Shown in pieces: positions 45,361 through 57,815 of a stretch of 64,000 nt of DNA. Under the pieces are notes generated by a model. That model was not told the DNA's origin. It saw nothing but the letters and a program-made list of their open reading frames with translations, and searched no databases. Each line of letters starts with the position of its first letter. Position 1 is the first letter of the stretch. The DNA lies in the NCBI GenBank assembly GCA_036365515.1, contig CM070873.1:173150104-173214103 (forward strand), read 5' to 3'. The position numbers were made by a program, and so were the translations under genes. Source of the stretch: Torymus aiolomorphi. Its lineage: Eukaryota; Arthropoda; Insecta; Hymenoptera; Torymidae.

Positions 45361-45585
45361 TCTACGCTATTTATTCAATTAATATAACGATATTTCATTG
45401 CTCTGAAGCAATTATAAAGAACATAAATAGTATATCCTTTACCTTTGATTCGTCTTAAGTCCGATATTTTACCCATCAAAATTTCATATTGTCAAAATTT
45501 GATATTTACATACTTCATTATTATAAAATTTCTCTCTGAAAATGGAAGCTGGCGAGCGGAGCGAGCAGGGTGCGAAGCCCCCCTA

Positions 45586-45688
<103 letters not shown>

Positions 45689-46929
45689 TAACTTCACGTC
45701 AACTGTGACAGGATGAAATTTTAAAATGGCTAAAAATGGGGTTTTCTAGTTCTAAACTAGACCCAAAATACAACCCTAGTGTTTAAGAGCAAAATATTCA
45801 ATGGCTAAACAGTAAGAATCAATTGAAAATTTGAAAATTTTGATTTTTTTTTAAAAAACAGCAATTTTCATGATTTTTTTACTAAAAATCTTGAAACTTT
45901 TTGTATAGCACATTAAATGGGAAAAAGTTTACAAATTGTAAGTACAATTGCCCAGAATTTTTCCAGATTGATCCCAATTATATTGTTAATTTATACGTAA
46001 GAAAATACCATACAAAATATGCTTAAGGCGGCTGTGACATGATTAATATCCCACGACAGAGGCTAAAAATTTGATACAAAATGTTACTTTTAAAATGAGA
46101 CCTTGATGAAAGTGGAATGCAAACTCAGAAATAAGAAACAGACAATTGAAACTCTATATATATACATACACGGTGTCTCATTTTAATCTATCCAGCCAAA
46201 TATCTCCGAATGCAGGCCAGATACAGAAAAATGGTTCAGATGAAAATTGTTCGTCACGATGGGCCTCAACTTTTGGTCACCTTCAATTTGACTTTAAGAT
46301 CATTTTTCAAGGTCATTTCAAGGTTAAGATCATTTTTTCAAATTAGAACCCCTATTTCTGACGTCGGAATCGGATAGAGCGGGAAATTTTACGTCCAAAA
46401 CCGTTCTTTAAACATTTGTTTGTGACCTCCACAAGCTTATTTCAAGGTCATATGCTTAAAAATTGGTCAGAACGCGAAATTTTATAGTTGTCTCAAGCAG
46501 AACAAGCCTTGATAAACCCAACCAATTAAGAAATTTTTGTGGTCGCCAATTGTGAATGTGATGTTAGGTTTTTGTGGGGTGTGATGCGATGGTACCGCAT
46601 GGAGGCTGAAATATCCCAAATGAGGTCATTTTGAATCACTATGAACATCACTAAAAACACATTCTGAGAGCTTCACGGGTCGCTGATTATAAATTCGAAG
46701 TCAGATGCGACGCCGGAGTACCACATGGAGATTGAATCGCTTTAAGTGGGGTCAATTTTCCAATTTCCATGAAAATCGCTAAAAATACTATCCTGGGAGT
46801 TTTCGCGGTCACTTATCTACAGAAGTTCCAGCAACATTGCTCTATTGGCTTTAAGCTATTTTTGATAATACTGGGTCCTTACTTTTAGCGTTATCCAGAA
46901 ACAACGACGCGGACGTAGTAAGGTCTGTT

Positions 46930-47692
46930 TCCTTTGGGGTGCTTGTTTACGTGAGTCCCCTTGCCTCTCACTGGGGTGCTTGTTTAACGTGAGTTCCCTT
47001 GCCTCTCACTGGGGTGCTTTTTTAACGCGAGTCCCCTTGCCTCTCACTGGGGTGTTTTTTTAACGTGAGTCCCCTTGCCTCTCACTGGGGTGCTTGTTTA
47101 CGTGAGTCCCCTTGTCTCTCACTGGGGTGCTTGTTTAACGTGAGTCCCCTTGCTTCTCACTGGGGTGCTTTTTTAACGTGAGTCCCCTTGCCTCTCACTG
47201 GGGTGCTTTTTTAACGTGAGTCCCCTTGCCTCTCACTGGGGTGCTTGTTTACGTGAGTCCCCTTGTCTCTCACTGGGGTGCTTGTTTAACGTGAGTCCCC
47301 TTGCTTCTCACTGGGGTGCTTGTTTAACGTGAGTCCCCTTGCTTCTCACTAGGGTGCTTGTTTACGTGAGTCCCCTTGCTTCTCACTGGGGTGCTTGTTT
47401 TACGTGAATCCTCTTGCCTCTCACTGGGGTGTTTGTTTAACGTGAGTCCCCTTGCCTCTCACTAGGGTGCTTGTTTAACGTGAGTCCCCTTGCCTCTCAC
47501 TGGGGTGCTTTTTTAACGTGAGTCCCCTTGCCTCTCACTGGGGTGCTTGTTTAACGTGAGTTCCTTTGCCTGTCACTGTGGTGCTTGTTTACGTGAGTCC
47601 CTTGCCTCTCACTGGGGTGCTTGTTTAACGTGAGTCTTCTTGGCTCTCACTGGGGTGCTTGTTTAACGTGAGTCCCCTTGCCTCTCACCATT
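46930..47692 (+). repeat. 38-bp minisatellite, about 20 copies
   Basis: The unit contains TGCTTGTTTAACGTGAGTC and CCCTTGCCTCTCACTGGGG. Most copies are 37-38 bases with G/T and +/-A variation (TTGTTTACGTG versus TTGTTTAACGTG). It lies between the left inverted repeat and the transposase 3' end. Confidence 0.95.
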
Positions 47693-47714
47693 ATTACTGT
47701 AGTTGACATTATCT

Positions 47715-48720
47715 ATCCACGGAGTACATGTTCAAAGTTACCTCCGTTGGCTTCGAGGCACAGGCGTAATCGCCGTTGGAAATGATCCACAGTCCTGAGC
47801 AACGTTACTCTAGAAATGGATTCTCAAGCTCTCCGAATTCTATCCCTAAAATCTTCCCTTGTTGTATGTCGTTGAGCAAAAACTACATTTTTTACGTACC
47901 CCCACAAGAAAAAATCTGGTGACGTCATATCTGGTGAATTAGCAGGCCAGTTACCTGGACATCCTCGTCCAATCCACCTGTCATTGTAGTTGTTATTTAA
48001 AAGTTCTCGAACGATTCGTGCAAAATTTGGTGCTGCACGATCTTGCTGAAGCCACGTTCATTGTCTTGTAGCTAGGTTGACGTTTTCCAAAAGTACTGGC
48101 AAATGATCCCTGATTATCTCTAAACAGCTGTTTCTATCGACATTTCGCTCAAAGAAATACGGACCTATCAAGTAACCATTGATTATTCCACACCACACTA
48201 TTATGCTCCACCGATTTTGATGAATCGCTCTGTGCCAGTGAGAGTTCACATCTGACCAATAATGGCAATTGTGCCTGTTCAGTCGCCCATCGCTACAAAA
48301 TTTTGTCTCATCCGAAAAAAGGACGTATTTGAAAAAGTCAGGATCATTTTCTATCATTCTTAAAGCCCAGTGACAAAATTCAATGCGCAATTGAATATGG
48401 TTCTGCCTTAGTTCCTGAACTAAAGTTATATGGTATGCATGATAGTCAATTTGGCGTGTGCTAATACGCGGGTCGAGATGAACAAATGCTAAAATAGTCA
48501 CGACACGAGCATCGTTTTCATCGTATTCGTGGTGCCTGCGCTGACGAATAAGGTGGCCACCGCGAGTTCTTTGAGTTAAAGTTCTGATTGTCAAATCAGT
48601 AGGATGTCTTCTTTGTGGATACAACTCAGCATACCGCCTAGCTGCTGCACGATGCTTACCGTTACATTGCCCTAAAACCATTATCATTTCAACTATTTGA
48701 TCAGCTGGATAATCAGCCAT
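47715..48720 (-). pseudogene. Mariner/IS630-superfamily transposase with internal deletion
   Basis: Minus strand from MADYPADQIVEMIMVLGQCN (ATG 48718-48720). The helix-turn-helix N-terminus is followed by an abrupt junction at ISTRQIDYHAYHITL, where the second DNA-binding helix region is missing. The catalytic domain has YVLFSDETKF (first Asp), HYWSDVNSHWHRAI and WSIIVWCGIINGYLIGPYFF. After a frame change it has LQQD (second Asp), RWIGRGCP and SPDMTSPDFFLWG (third Asp), ending EHVLRG. This is the DDxD pattern of mariner-like enzymes. Deletion and frameshift make it inactive. Confidence 0.88.
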
Positions 48721-49139
48721 GATGTAACTTTACTTACAGATGAGACAATTGAAAAAGATTTAATTTTTAAAATGTTGAGAACAAATAAACCTTCTTGTCT
48801 TGGAAATTTAACTTAAGTTACAAATTCAATACAAATTTTTGAAAATTCAATTCTTGCTTATTTTCAACAATGTAATAGTTAACACTTGTATTTTAACATC
48901 TTACGTAGTTAATCTTGTTATCAATTATTAGATTTTAAACTTTTGACATCGTTATTCCTGTGATAAAGATAAAAATTCCTTTTACTTTATATTTTTTTAC
49001 GTAACGCTTATTCCCATAAAATCATGAATTTTCGTAAGTGGGAGGGTGATTCTTGAGTTTTCTGGCCCCAGATTCAGTTTTAGCACATCAAAGTTCATAT
49101 GAGTTGTTGGGTCTGGTGTTGGGTACAGATCCCTTTTTT

Positions 49140-49275
49140 ATTGTATCTGTGAATTATGTAGCTGATCAAATATTTGACATGATAATGGTTTTAGAGTAAT
49201 GTAATGGCAATTATCGTGCTGCAGCTAGGCGGCATGCTGAGCTGTATCTACGAAGAAGACATCCTTTGATTGGTT
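49140..49275 (+). pseudogene. Inverted fragment of the transposase N-terminus
   Basis: The plus strand reads VADQIFDMIMVLE, stop, CNGNYRAAARRHAELYLRRRHP, the counterpart of the first ~40 residues of the minus-strand transposase. The two copies lie head to head, separated by ~420 AT-rich bases. Confidence 0.82.
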
Positions 49276-50139
49276 GGGTTTATCAAGGCTTGTTCTGCTT
49301 GAGACAACTATGAAATTTCACGTTCTGACGAATTTTTAAGCATTTGACCTTGATATAGCCTTGTGGTGGTCACAAACAAATGTTTAATGAACCGTTTTGG
49401 ACTTAAAATTTCGCGCTGTATCCGATTCCGACATCAGAAATAGGGGTTGTAATTTGAAAAACATGATCTTAACCTTGAAATGACCTTGAAAAATAATCTC
49501 AAGGTCAAATTGAAGGTGACCAAAAGTTGACCCCCATTGTCACGAACAATTTTCATCTGAACCATTTTTCTGTATCTGGCTTGTATTCGGAGATATTTGG
49601 CTGCATGATTAAAATGAGACACCATGTATATATACATATATATATACTTATATATACATATATACAGTTTTAATTGTCTGTTACTTATTTCTGAGTTTGC
49701 ATTCCACTTTCATCAAGGTCTCGTTTTAAAAGTAACATTTTGTGTCAAATTTTTAGCCTCTATCGAGGGATATTAATCATGTCACAGCCGCCTTAAGCAT
49801 ACTTTGTATGGTATTTTCTTACGTATAAATTAACAATATAATTACCGTCAATCTGGTAAAATTCTGAGCAATTCTACTTACAATTTGTAAACTTTTTCCC
49901 ATTTAGTGTGCTATACAAAATGTTTCAAGATTTTTAGCAAAAAAATCATGAAAATTGCTGTTTTTTGAAAAAAATCAATTTTCAAATTTTCAATTCATTC
50001 TAATTTTTTAACCATTGCATATTTCTCTCTTAAACACCATTTTAGGCCATTTTAACATTTCGACCTGTCAGTTGACGTGAAGTTACCCATATATATATAT
50101 ATCTTTTACTATACTATATAGTTGTAAGCTCAATTAAGA

Positions 50140-50300
50140 CCCTAACCCTCCGCGTCCCTCCGCGTCCCTCCGCGTCCCTCCACGTCCCTCCCCGTCCCTC
50201 CCCGTCCCTCCCCGTCCCTCCGCTTCCCTCTGCGTCCCTCCACATCTCTCCGCGTCCCTTCGCGTCCCTCCGTGTCCCTCCGCATCCCTCCGCTAAGTTC
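50140..50300 (+). repeat. CCCTCCGCGT 10-bp minisatellite
   Basis: About 16 copies of CCCTCC(G/A/C)CGT, with degenerate outliers to ~50515. Confidence 0.9.
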
Positions 50301-50528
50301 CCTCCTCAAAATAACGTAAAATTCACTGTTTTTTTGTGTTATTTGGGGTCTGCATTATCCCTCCGCATTGTCCTTCCGTATTGAAAATTACAAAATGAAA
50401 ACTATCTCCCGTGATCCTCCGTATCCCTCTGCATTGTACCTCAGCATCGTCCCTCCGCGTTGTTCCTCCGCAAAATGAAAACTATCCCCCCGCGTTGCTC
50501 CGTGTCCTTTCGCGTCCCTGTGACTTAA

Positions 50529-51058
50529 GGGGGTCTCACCAACGAGGCCCGAACCCACAGAGCACGCTCCCCCTCTCTTTCTGTTGAGAGTTGCTTGCTA
50601 CGGGACTGAGCACAGACACCGAGAGACGCCTGTCTGTGTGTGCGCAGCAAGCGTGCGCGCCAGCGGTGCTCCCGCTCTCTCTCCCCTTGCCATGCATGCG
50701 TCTCACGCGCGCGTGAAATCTAACCTGATATTCCGCACTTTCAATTAACGTATCTCACGAACGAGACCGCTGGGCTTTCTCAGATTTGAATGTCTTGTTC
50801 TAATAGATGTCATTAATAACATTTCGGTTTTTAGAAAAATTGCTAAGAAAACTTTTCGAGTTACAGACGAAAACGTTGATTTCGCGCGGGCCGTCCCATA
50901 AGGCGCTGTGTTAAAATGCGCGACTTTGATGTTTAATATCTCGAGAACTAAACCGCTGGGAGTTTTTAGATGGAAATATCTTATAGACAATAGTATTATC
51001 AACACCTGGTCAAAATTGAGAGAAATTTCTAAGAAAAGGCGTTTTGTGTGAAACCCCC
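50529..51058. mobile_element. 530-bp TTAA-flanked element
   Basis: TTAA at 50525-50528 and 51059-51062. Termini are GGGGGTCTCAC and GTGTGAAACCCCC (inverted, imperfect). The interior has a CpG-rich part with GCGCGC words and two ~190-base direct repeats around 'ccgctggg(c/a)(t/g)tt' (ORF 50745-51005 minus is only a by-product). Confidence 0.65.
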
Positions 51059-51208
51059 TTAAATAAAACTTGATTGACTAAGTACGAAAAAAAGCATTGT
51101 ATTTTTTCATATTATTAGAAGGGGGATTTTTTTTAACGAAGTCTTCGTTATAACGGGCGAATAAATAGCCCGTATCTTTTGATTAGTTTTTCTTTTCTTT
51201 TTGCTTAA

Positions 51209-51884
51209 GGGGGCTAGACACCTTTTTTCTCTGAAATAAGAAGTCACATTTTAATACATAAATGTAAACTAATTATTTCATACTTTTTACATATAAAAGT
51301 GGGTATATTTACCTTACCTTAAAACTTTCTCCGATGGGCCTTTTATATGGTCCAGAACCATAGTCATCGGTGAAACAAGTTTTTTCACTATCCGTAAGCT
51401 TTGAAATTTTCCTGTGGATGGATTGACTTCAGATTTGAACTAAATTACTCCTGAATAGTATAATTCTCATATGAGTGTAGGGATTTTTGATCTAATGAGA
51501 AAAGAAAATTGTGCTGTTTTTCAAGAGTTTTTTTTTAATTTTTTTTAATTTTTTATATTTTTTCATAATTTTTCTGATGTAAAAATTTGTTCCTACATTT
51601 AATCCTAAATCCCTACACTCATATGAGAATTATACTATTCAGGAGTAATTTAGTTCAAATCTGGAGTCACTCCATCCACAGGAAAATTTCAAAGCTTACG
51701 GATAGTGAAAAAACTTGTTTCATCGATAACTATGGTTCTGGACCATATAAAAGGCCCATCGGAGAAAGTTTTAAGGTAAGGTAAATATACCCACTTTTAT
51801 ATGTAAGAAGTATGAAATAATTAGTTCACATTTATGTATTAAAATGTGACTTCTTATTTCAGAGAAAAAAGGTGTCTAGCCCCC
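51209..51884. mobile_element. 676-bp foldback TTAA MITE
   Basis: A long palindrome. The left arm, GGGGGCTAGACACC... to ~51490, pairs with ~51590-51884 almost base for base, with a T-rich loop. TTAA flanks both sides (51205-51208, 51885-51888). No real ORF. Confidence 0.85.
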
Positions 51885-51888
51885 TTAA

Positions 51889-52329
51889 GGAGGACAGATA
51901 CCTCTCAGCGTGCGGGGATGGAGGAAGGTTTCTCCTCGTACCGCGCGCGCCACTTCGCTCACCGCGCACCCCCTCTCGCAGCCAACGAACTAGATCGTTT
52001 GTTTACCTTTTGCCGGAGTACTCAGATTCGAGGTCTATAAACGTACGAATCGACTTCGTACAAACATTCTCCTGTATATTTGCTATATGGCGAATAGTTT
52101 TTTGGATCATTCTTATATTTTGTAAAGAATCGTATCCTAAGTGTTTTGTGTTTTAGCATAGGTACTTCCATAAGAACCCTTGTATAAGAGTTGAACTTTG
52201 AAGCTCAATAATTTCATAACCGAGCTGACAAACGATCTGAAAATCCGTACACTTACAGAAAATCAATCAAAGAACAACATATTAAAATTTGGAATGATCT
52301 TATATTATTCATTTTGGTATTGAACCTCC
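51889..52329. mobile_element. 441-bp TTAA-flanked element sharing a TTAA with its neighbour
   Basis: It starts GGAGGACAGATACC after TTAA 51885-51888 and ends ATTGAACCTCC before TTAA 52330-52333. The terminal 7-8 bases are inverted (GGAGG...CCTCC). The left third is CpG-rich and the rest AT-rich. Non-coding. Confidence 0.55.
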
Positions 52330-52559
52330 TTAAGTAGTGAACATTTTCACTTGCAACATTTAAATGTAAACTCGCGCTATATTCTGCGAGGGTACTGCGA
52401 AGGAGCAGTAGACGTTCAAAAAAGTAGCAGGAGTTCCAGAAACATCAAATCGACGGCGCGTTGCCATCTACAGGAACGCTTTGCCCTAGGCATAAAGAAT
52501 GTTAAATTCGTTATATGTTCGTGTGGACTGTTAGCGGTACAGTGTCCTCTTGACATAAC

Positions 52560-53600
52560 CCAATTAGTAAGGAAATATTCGATGATATGTTTACAAAATT
52601 AAATGAAGATCAAAAATTTATTTTCAAACAACTTATAAAAAATATAAATAAAATCAATTTTATAGATGGTCCTGGAGTTTCGGTAAAACATTTGTATATA
52701 ATACTTTAATTTATTATTTTCTATCAAAAGGAAAAGATATTATATTGTGGTTTGGTCTGGTATAGCGTCTATTCTCTTACTCAAAGGAATGATTACACCT
52801 ATAACCTTTAGATTGCCATTAGATTTAAATAGTACTAGCTACTTTTAGCGTGCTTCGCGCGTATCATTTATCTCTTTGTTTTTTTGTTTTTGAGGTTATG
52901 AACATGATCAGGTTTCATTTTAAAAGTTTGTTTTAAATAGTTTAAATTATACGATAATAACGTAAGTCTCATAAATAGAATCATGAAATTTTTCTTATAC
53001 TACTCAGTTTTAAATATTCAAAGTCAAGAATCCAATCTTCAAAATTCAAGCATACTCGATTTTGGCGCTTATTCTATGTAGACCAATCAAATGAGCCAGC
53101 AACAACCAATCAAAACAGTCTTATTGTGATGACAAATTTCCTCCATCACTTTTTTAAGAGAGGATTGAAAATATTTTTTTAAAACTAGAAACAAATAAAA
53201 AGAAATTTAGAGAAACGGATGTCATAATCTGGGATGAAGCATCTATGATACCTAAAAATGCTTTAGAAATTATTGACAGATCTTTAAGAGATTTATGTAC
53301 AAACGATTTACCTTTTGTTTTTTACCAAAACACGGATTTTGAAGCGCTATAATTGAAGTCACTACTAAATATTCTGAACTTTGGCCTTTATTTAAAATTT
53401 TCAAATTAAAACACAATATTCGTTCTCAGAATAACGAATTCTCAAAATTATTATTACAAATTGGAGAACTAACGATGTTTGCTTACAAATTTATAAAAAT
53501 ATTAATAAAATAAATGATTATGATCGCGTCATTTTAGCACCTCATAATGAAGACATTCAATTTTTTAATGAAAAATTTTTAATGTTATTAAACCCATAAG
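52560..53600 (+). pseudogene. Second Helitron Pif1-like helicase remnant
   Basis: The plus strand has FDDMFTKLNEDQKFIFKQL then FIDGPGVSVKHL: the Walker A glycine and Lys-Thr of GGSGKT are changed or shifted here. LLLKGMITP and FRLPLDLN follow. ~52855-53150 is unrelated AT-rich sequence beginning TTTTAGCGTGCTTCGCGCG. The helicase then resumes with ETDVIIWDEASMIPKNALE (Walker B) and FKLKHNIRSQNNEFS. Frameshifts are frequent. It covers the helicase part missing from 43745-45360 but lies in the opposite orientation. Confidence 0.82.
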
Positions 53601-53660
53601 TCCACAATAAATTTTAATTGATACCGTTTAAATATAATATATATATGGAATATTAAATAA

Positions 53661-53886
53661 GCGGACGCTGACGAACAAGATTTGTTAATATTGGCGTTTA
53701 TTAACTTGCCGACGTTTCGGGAGTTTCGGGTTACTTCCCTCTTCAGGGCATTTTTAATAAATTACGTCACATTAAAGATCATTCATTTATTAAAAATGCC
53801 CTGAAGAGAGGAGTAACCCGAAACTCCCGAAACGTCGGCAAGTTAATAAACGCCAATATTAACAAATCTTGCTCGTCAGCGTCCGC
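53661..53886. repeat. 226-bp inverted repeat carrying two hammerhead-like motifs
   Basis: Arms of ~100 bases (53661-53763 and 53785-53886) pair almost completely around a ~20-base loop. Each arm contains, in its own orientation, TGCC-CTGAAGA-...-CCCGAAAC-...-GTC-GGCA (minus 53707-53750, plus 53797-53840). This has the CUGANGA/GAAA/GUC core and stem I complementarity of a minimal hammerhead ribozyme. Such motifs are known in Penelope-like elements. The helix III possible here is very short, so activity is uncertain. Confidence 0.6.
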
Positions 53887-54964
53887 TCAAAACAATATAT
53901 ATATCCCTATATTTGCAGAACCATGACTTACTTTCACTACCCAAAATATTTGTCCTCGTGTCCGTCTTTTTTTAAACGTAAATGCCGCATGTAAGTATCA
54001 TATGAGATCTCATACGAGTATTCAGACATCAGATCTCATATGAGTTCTCATACATGTGATGTCATCTGTGACTTTATATATTGTGGGCTCTCATATGAAA
54101 TCTCATATCAGATCTCAAAATATATTTTTTTGCGGGCGTACACCTTCTATTTAATATGTACAAGCAACCGATTTATACATTTTATCTGTTCTTTAAACAT
54201 ATGAATGTTTATATCAAAATGATCATGTCTACACCTTGAACTGCAAAGAGTCGGGCCCACCGATTATGTATTGGAGAATGGAGGACCACTCCTGCTAGAG
54301 TAGCTCTAGACCTCTTTTGTGCTCCCAAGATGGCTAATATTATAGAAAGTTCAAAATTGAGAAAAAATAATGAAAAATAGGAATGTGTTGGTAATTGTGT
54401 AATATTTTTATATGGGCTTTGACTTTTCGTAAATATCTGAACAAATTCTTATGAATTTTAGACGTAAAAAGAAGACATTATAGTTATATAATTAAATCAT
54501 TTTCGTCGTTTTGTAGGAGTAAGTAAGCTATTAAGCCTCTTGGGCGTTAAGTAGTAGGTACTTTATGCCCGCTGGCTGAATAATTTTTAGTAGATACGAA
54601 AAGTTCTATTATGTCAGTCAAGTTAACTTATGGGTACTTGACTACAATAAATTGATTTCAGTACTTTCTTCTTTTTAACTTGTATAGAAAGTTGAACAAA
54701 TTTCAATACATTTCTGAGAATAGTCATACAGCTGTTTCGGAGAGTTGTTTGCATTACTTGACTATCAATAATTGATTTCACAACTTTCGTTTGTTTGATT
54801 TGCAATGAATAGTTTGAATGTATTTAGTTACATATAATTTGTTCAGCATCAGCATACATTGACTCAAAGAAGTAAAAGACTTTTTCACTATTATTTATTT
54901 GATTTCTTTTAAAGAATAATAAATATTATTATTTTATACTTTCGTAGAAAGTTTTATATTAACA
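53887..54964. other. No gene; ATCTCATATGAG word cluster
   Basis: Variants of 'agatctcatatgag' recur six or more times at 53995-54120. A ~110-base imperfect direct repeat around 'acttgacta(c/t)aataattgatttca' lies at ~54637-54785. Nothing codes. Confidence 0.45.
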
Positions 54965-55905
54965 ATATTATATAGTAAGTAGCACATAAAATAATTGGTT
55001 ATTATTAGTATATTTAATAAGGTACATTTAAAGATAAAAATCAAAATAAAAATCAGTAATGATAACGAATTTGAATAATAGCCCTATCAAAAAAATCAGT
55101 TGATAAATCAGATGATTTGTCAGATGATTTGTCAGATGATTTATCAGTTGATTTCTCATGTCAAAATGTCACCTGAGATTCTGCCCGGATGCTGCCAAAA
55201 GCTTACGTAAATTAAAAATCTGCTTCTTCAGTATTGGAAATTGCCTGACATGATTTTACCCCCAGATGAGTTCAAAAATGCACGTTTGGAAGCATTTTGC
55301 ACAATTTTTCAAATTTTACAAATTTTGTACATGAGATATCAGCTAAGAAATCAACTGAAAAATCAGGTGATTTCTCGGTGAGATCTCAGATAATTTTTTA
55401 TCTGATTTGTCAGCTGATTTCTCAGTTGATATCTCATGTACAAAATTTTTAAAAATAGAAAAAAAATGTAAAATGCTTCCAAACGTGCATTTTTGAACTC
55501 ATCTGGAGAGTAAAGCATCCTTATATGCAATTTCCAATACTGAAGAAGTTGATCTTTAATTTACATAAGCTTTTGGCAACATCCGGGCAGAACCTCAGGT
55601 GACATTTTGGCATGATAAATCATCTGATAAATCATCTGACAAACGATCTGATTTTTTTTATAGGGAGAATGTAAAATTGTAGCAACTACACGCAAAAATG
55701 AGTAAGTAGCACCTAAAATAATTGGCTATTATTAATATAATTAATAAGATACATTTAAAAGTAAAAATAAAAATAAAAATGACTTATGATAGCGAATTTT
55801 AATAATAGAAAGTATAATTGCAGCAATTAGACGCAAAAGCGAGTAAGTAGCGTATATAATAATTGGTTATTGTAGAAATATTTAATGAAGTATATCAAAA
55901 TAATA
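54965..55905 (+). repeat. ~145-bp tandem unit (GTAAGTAGCAC...), interrupted by a foldback element
   Basis: Units start at about 54972, 55702 and 55843, sharing 'gagtaagtagcac', 'aataattgg(t/c)tattatta' and 'aataatagaa(a)gta'. The first unit contains the 55082-55665 insertion. Confidence 0.75.
55082..55665. mobile_element. 584-bp foldback MITE
   Basis: Termini are CCCTATCAAAAAAATCAG and CTGATTTTTTTTATAGGG. The arms are complementary through most of their length, including GATGATTTGTCAGATGAT clusters, 'gcacgtttggaagcattttgcac' and 'catgagatatcagct'. Comparison with the intact tandem unit shows the sequence AATAG|AA opened at this site, with AG on both sides (55080-55081, 55666-55667) as a possible 2-bp duplication. 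No ORF. Confidence 0.78.
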
Positions 55906-55909
55906 TATT

Positions 55910-56415
55910 TAATAAGTGTATAATAGGTACATCTAAAGTATATTCATTGTTTAAAGAATTTCAAAAAATTTTAATGCAAGCAATATGATAGTTTCAACTC
56001 GGTATAAATGCAGAGAGCAATTTTTTGAAATAAACAAAGAATTATACTAAACATGATTACCCATCAATTATTTAAGTTTTTGTTGCTTAACCGTTTAATT
56101 ACCTCGTTACTTAACCCATACTTTAACTCGTCATTTTAACCCTTTTCTTAACACTTTTTTAATCCTTTTTAAACCTTTTTTAACCTCCTTTTTTAACCAT
56201 TTTTAAAACCCTTTTTAACCATTTTTTTAACTCTTTTCTGCACCCTTTACTTAACCCTTTACTTAACTATTTACTTATTCCTTTTTAAACCCTTTACTTA
56301 ACCCTTTACTTAACCCTTTATATAAATGAACTACTGGGTAAAGATGGGCGGCCGGATGAACGGACGGACGGACGGAAGGACGGACGGACGGACGGACGGA
56401 TGGACGGACGGACAT
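55910..56415 (+). repeat. Second copy of the TTTAACCC-tailed repeat and a GGAC simple repeat
   Basis: 55910-56165 matches 735-1000. It is followed by extended TTTAACCC/TTACTTAACCC runs to 56325 and, after 'atgaactactgggtaaagatgg', by (ACGG)n/(GGAC)n at 56350-56414. Not the insect telomere repeat TTAGG. Confidence 0.8.
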
Positions 56416-56439
56416 TTTGGCTTTTTAATATAGTAGAAG

Positions 56440-57815
56440 ATAGAAGTAGAAGATAGATTTCTTTTATGAAGTTCTATATCTTCATTCATTAATGTTACAC
56501 TGGCAGAAAAGTGACGGACGTAATTTTTCCATACTCTGAAGCCAAAAACATCTAGTGGCTGAATCTTTCTGGTTGTTCCCATCGAATTATTTTAACATCA
56601 ACATTTTTATTTGGAGGTGTTGCTTCCTTTACTGCATCAGTACAATGCGCACTCCAAGAGTCAATTAATAAGATATTTGAATAACCAACGTTTGGAAATA
56701 CACATCCTTTAACCACTTTTTAAAATGCTCTGTAGACATAATAATTTTTTTTGTATTTGTATAACGTGAGTAACAAGCTATAATAAATAGAAGTAAATGT
56801 CGTACCTGAAGTTAATTTGCCAGATGCAGAATCCATTACATAAACATTTGAAGGTTTACATAATGTACTCTTTACTATGGGCCGAATTGTCCTTTTCTTT
56901 CTTTTAATACGATAAACAAGGGAGAAAGAAGCTTTCCATTGGTTGAAATGAGTAGTTGAGTCGTATGACTGTGTGTCGTAGAACTTACACATTCTACTAG
57001 ATATTCGATTTGCCTTTCTCCTTCAGTAGCAAGTGTTCTATCAGAGTGGACTTCAATGTGAAATCCGCTTTGATTTGAATTAAAAATAAATTCTACGCCT
57101 TCAGCTGCTTTTTGTAAGTATTTTGATCCATCTAACGTCTTCCTGTTGCAAATTTGTTTATCTTCCTGCTGACTATTCTGTGAACCTTTTTAAAATTTGT
57201 TAACCAATGAGGGGAGGCTTTAAATCTTATGTCTTCGTGTTCAATGATTTTTTGAGCTTACAAAGCCCATTTTTGTAAATCCCTGCCATGAATTATATGA
57301 CCAGCAACGGTAGCAGCCTCAAAATTATCTAGTACAAATTTATTAATTCTTCCAATTCTCTCCTTATAAGTGCCTCCTTTATTCAAAGTATGCGCCCATC
57401 GTTTCAATTATATGATAGACTTAACTTTTCGAAATCTATGTTGTACAGTTTCCAGAATGAGATTTTTTGTAACTCCGCTTCTCCAATACTCCACTGCTTT
57501 TGATTTGTAATTCCTATGCTAGATCTTCTGTATCGCTGTACATGCTAGTGAACTTTCGTCAACATCTGCTGTCTATATTCTATCAATATCTTCAACAATC
57601 TGCATCTCAACATCCTTGAATGGCTCTTGAAAAACTAATGTAGTTTCCTGAATAAATTGTGGTTCGTAAAAATCATTCATATAATCACGTAATAATTGTT
57701 CTATATTATCCTTCAATGCGATTTCTTCTTTTGTAATAGGACTTTCTTTTATGTTCAATACTTGAAAGGACAATAATAATAAATTTATAACGTTCATCAG
57801 ATTGATAGCCATTTT
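56440..57815 (-). pseudogene. Tigger/pogo-type DDE transposase, degenerate
   Basis: Minus strand from MAINLMNVINLLLLSFQVL (57812). The order is: KRWAHTLNKGGTYKERIGRIN, FVLDNFEAATVAGHIIHGRDL and RFKASPHWLTNFKKVHRIVS (CENP-B/Tc5-like helix-turn-helix); FIFNSNQSGFHIEVHSDRT; STTHSHTTQLLISTNGKLLS; then PIVKSTLCKPSNVYVMDSASGKLTSG; LLIDSWSAHC (second Asp); and QPLDVFGFRVWKNYVRHFS near 56500. The motif order is that of the Tigger/pogo DDE superfamily. Many stops and frame changes; the first catalytic Asp appears as Asn in FNSNQSG. Inactive. Confidence 0.82.

Noticed and set aside
46930..47692. CRISPR-like array
   Set aside because: The 38-bp units run head to tail without unique spacers and lie in a eukaryotic transposon, so this is a minisatellite.
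56150..56330. Telomere or subtelomere
   Set aside because: TTTAACCC runs are degenerate and not TTAGG; a second copy lies at 900-1000 in an internal repeat.
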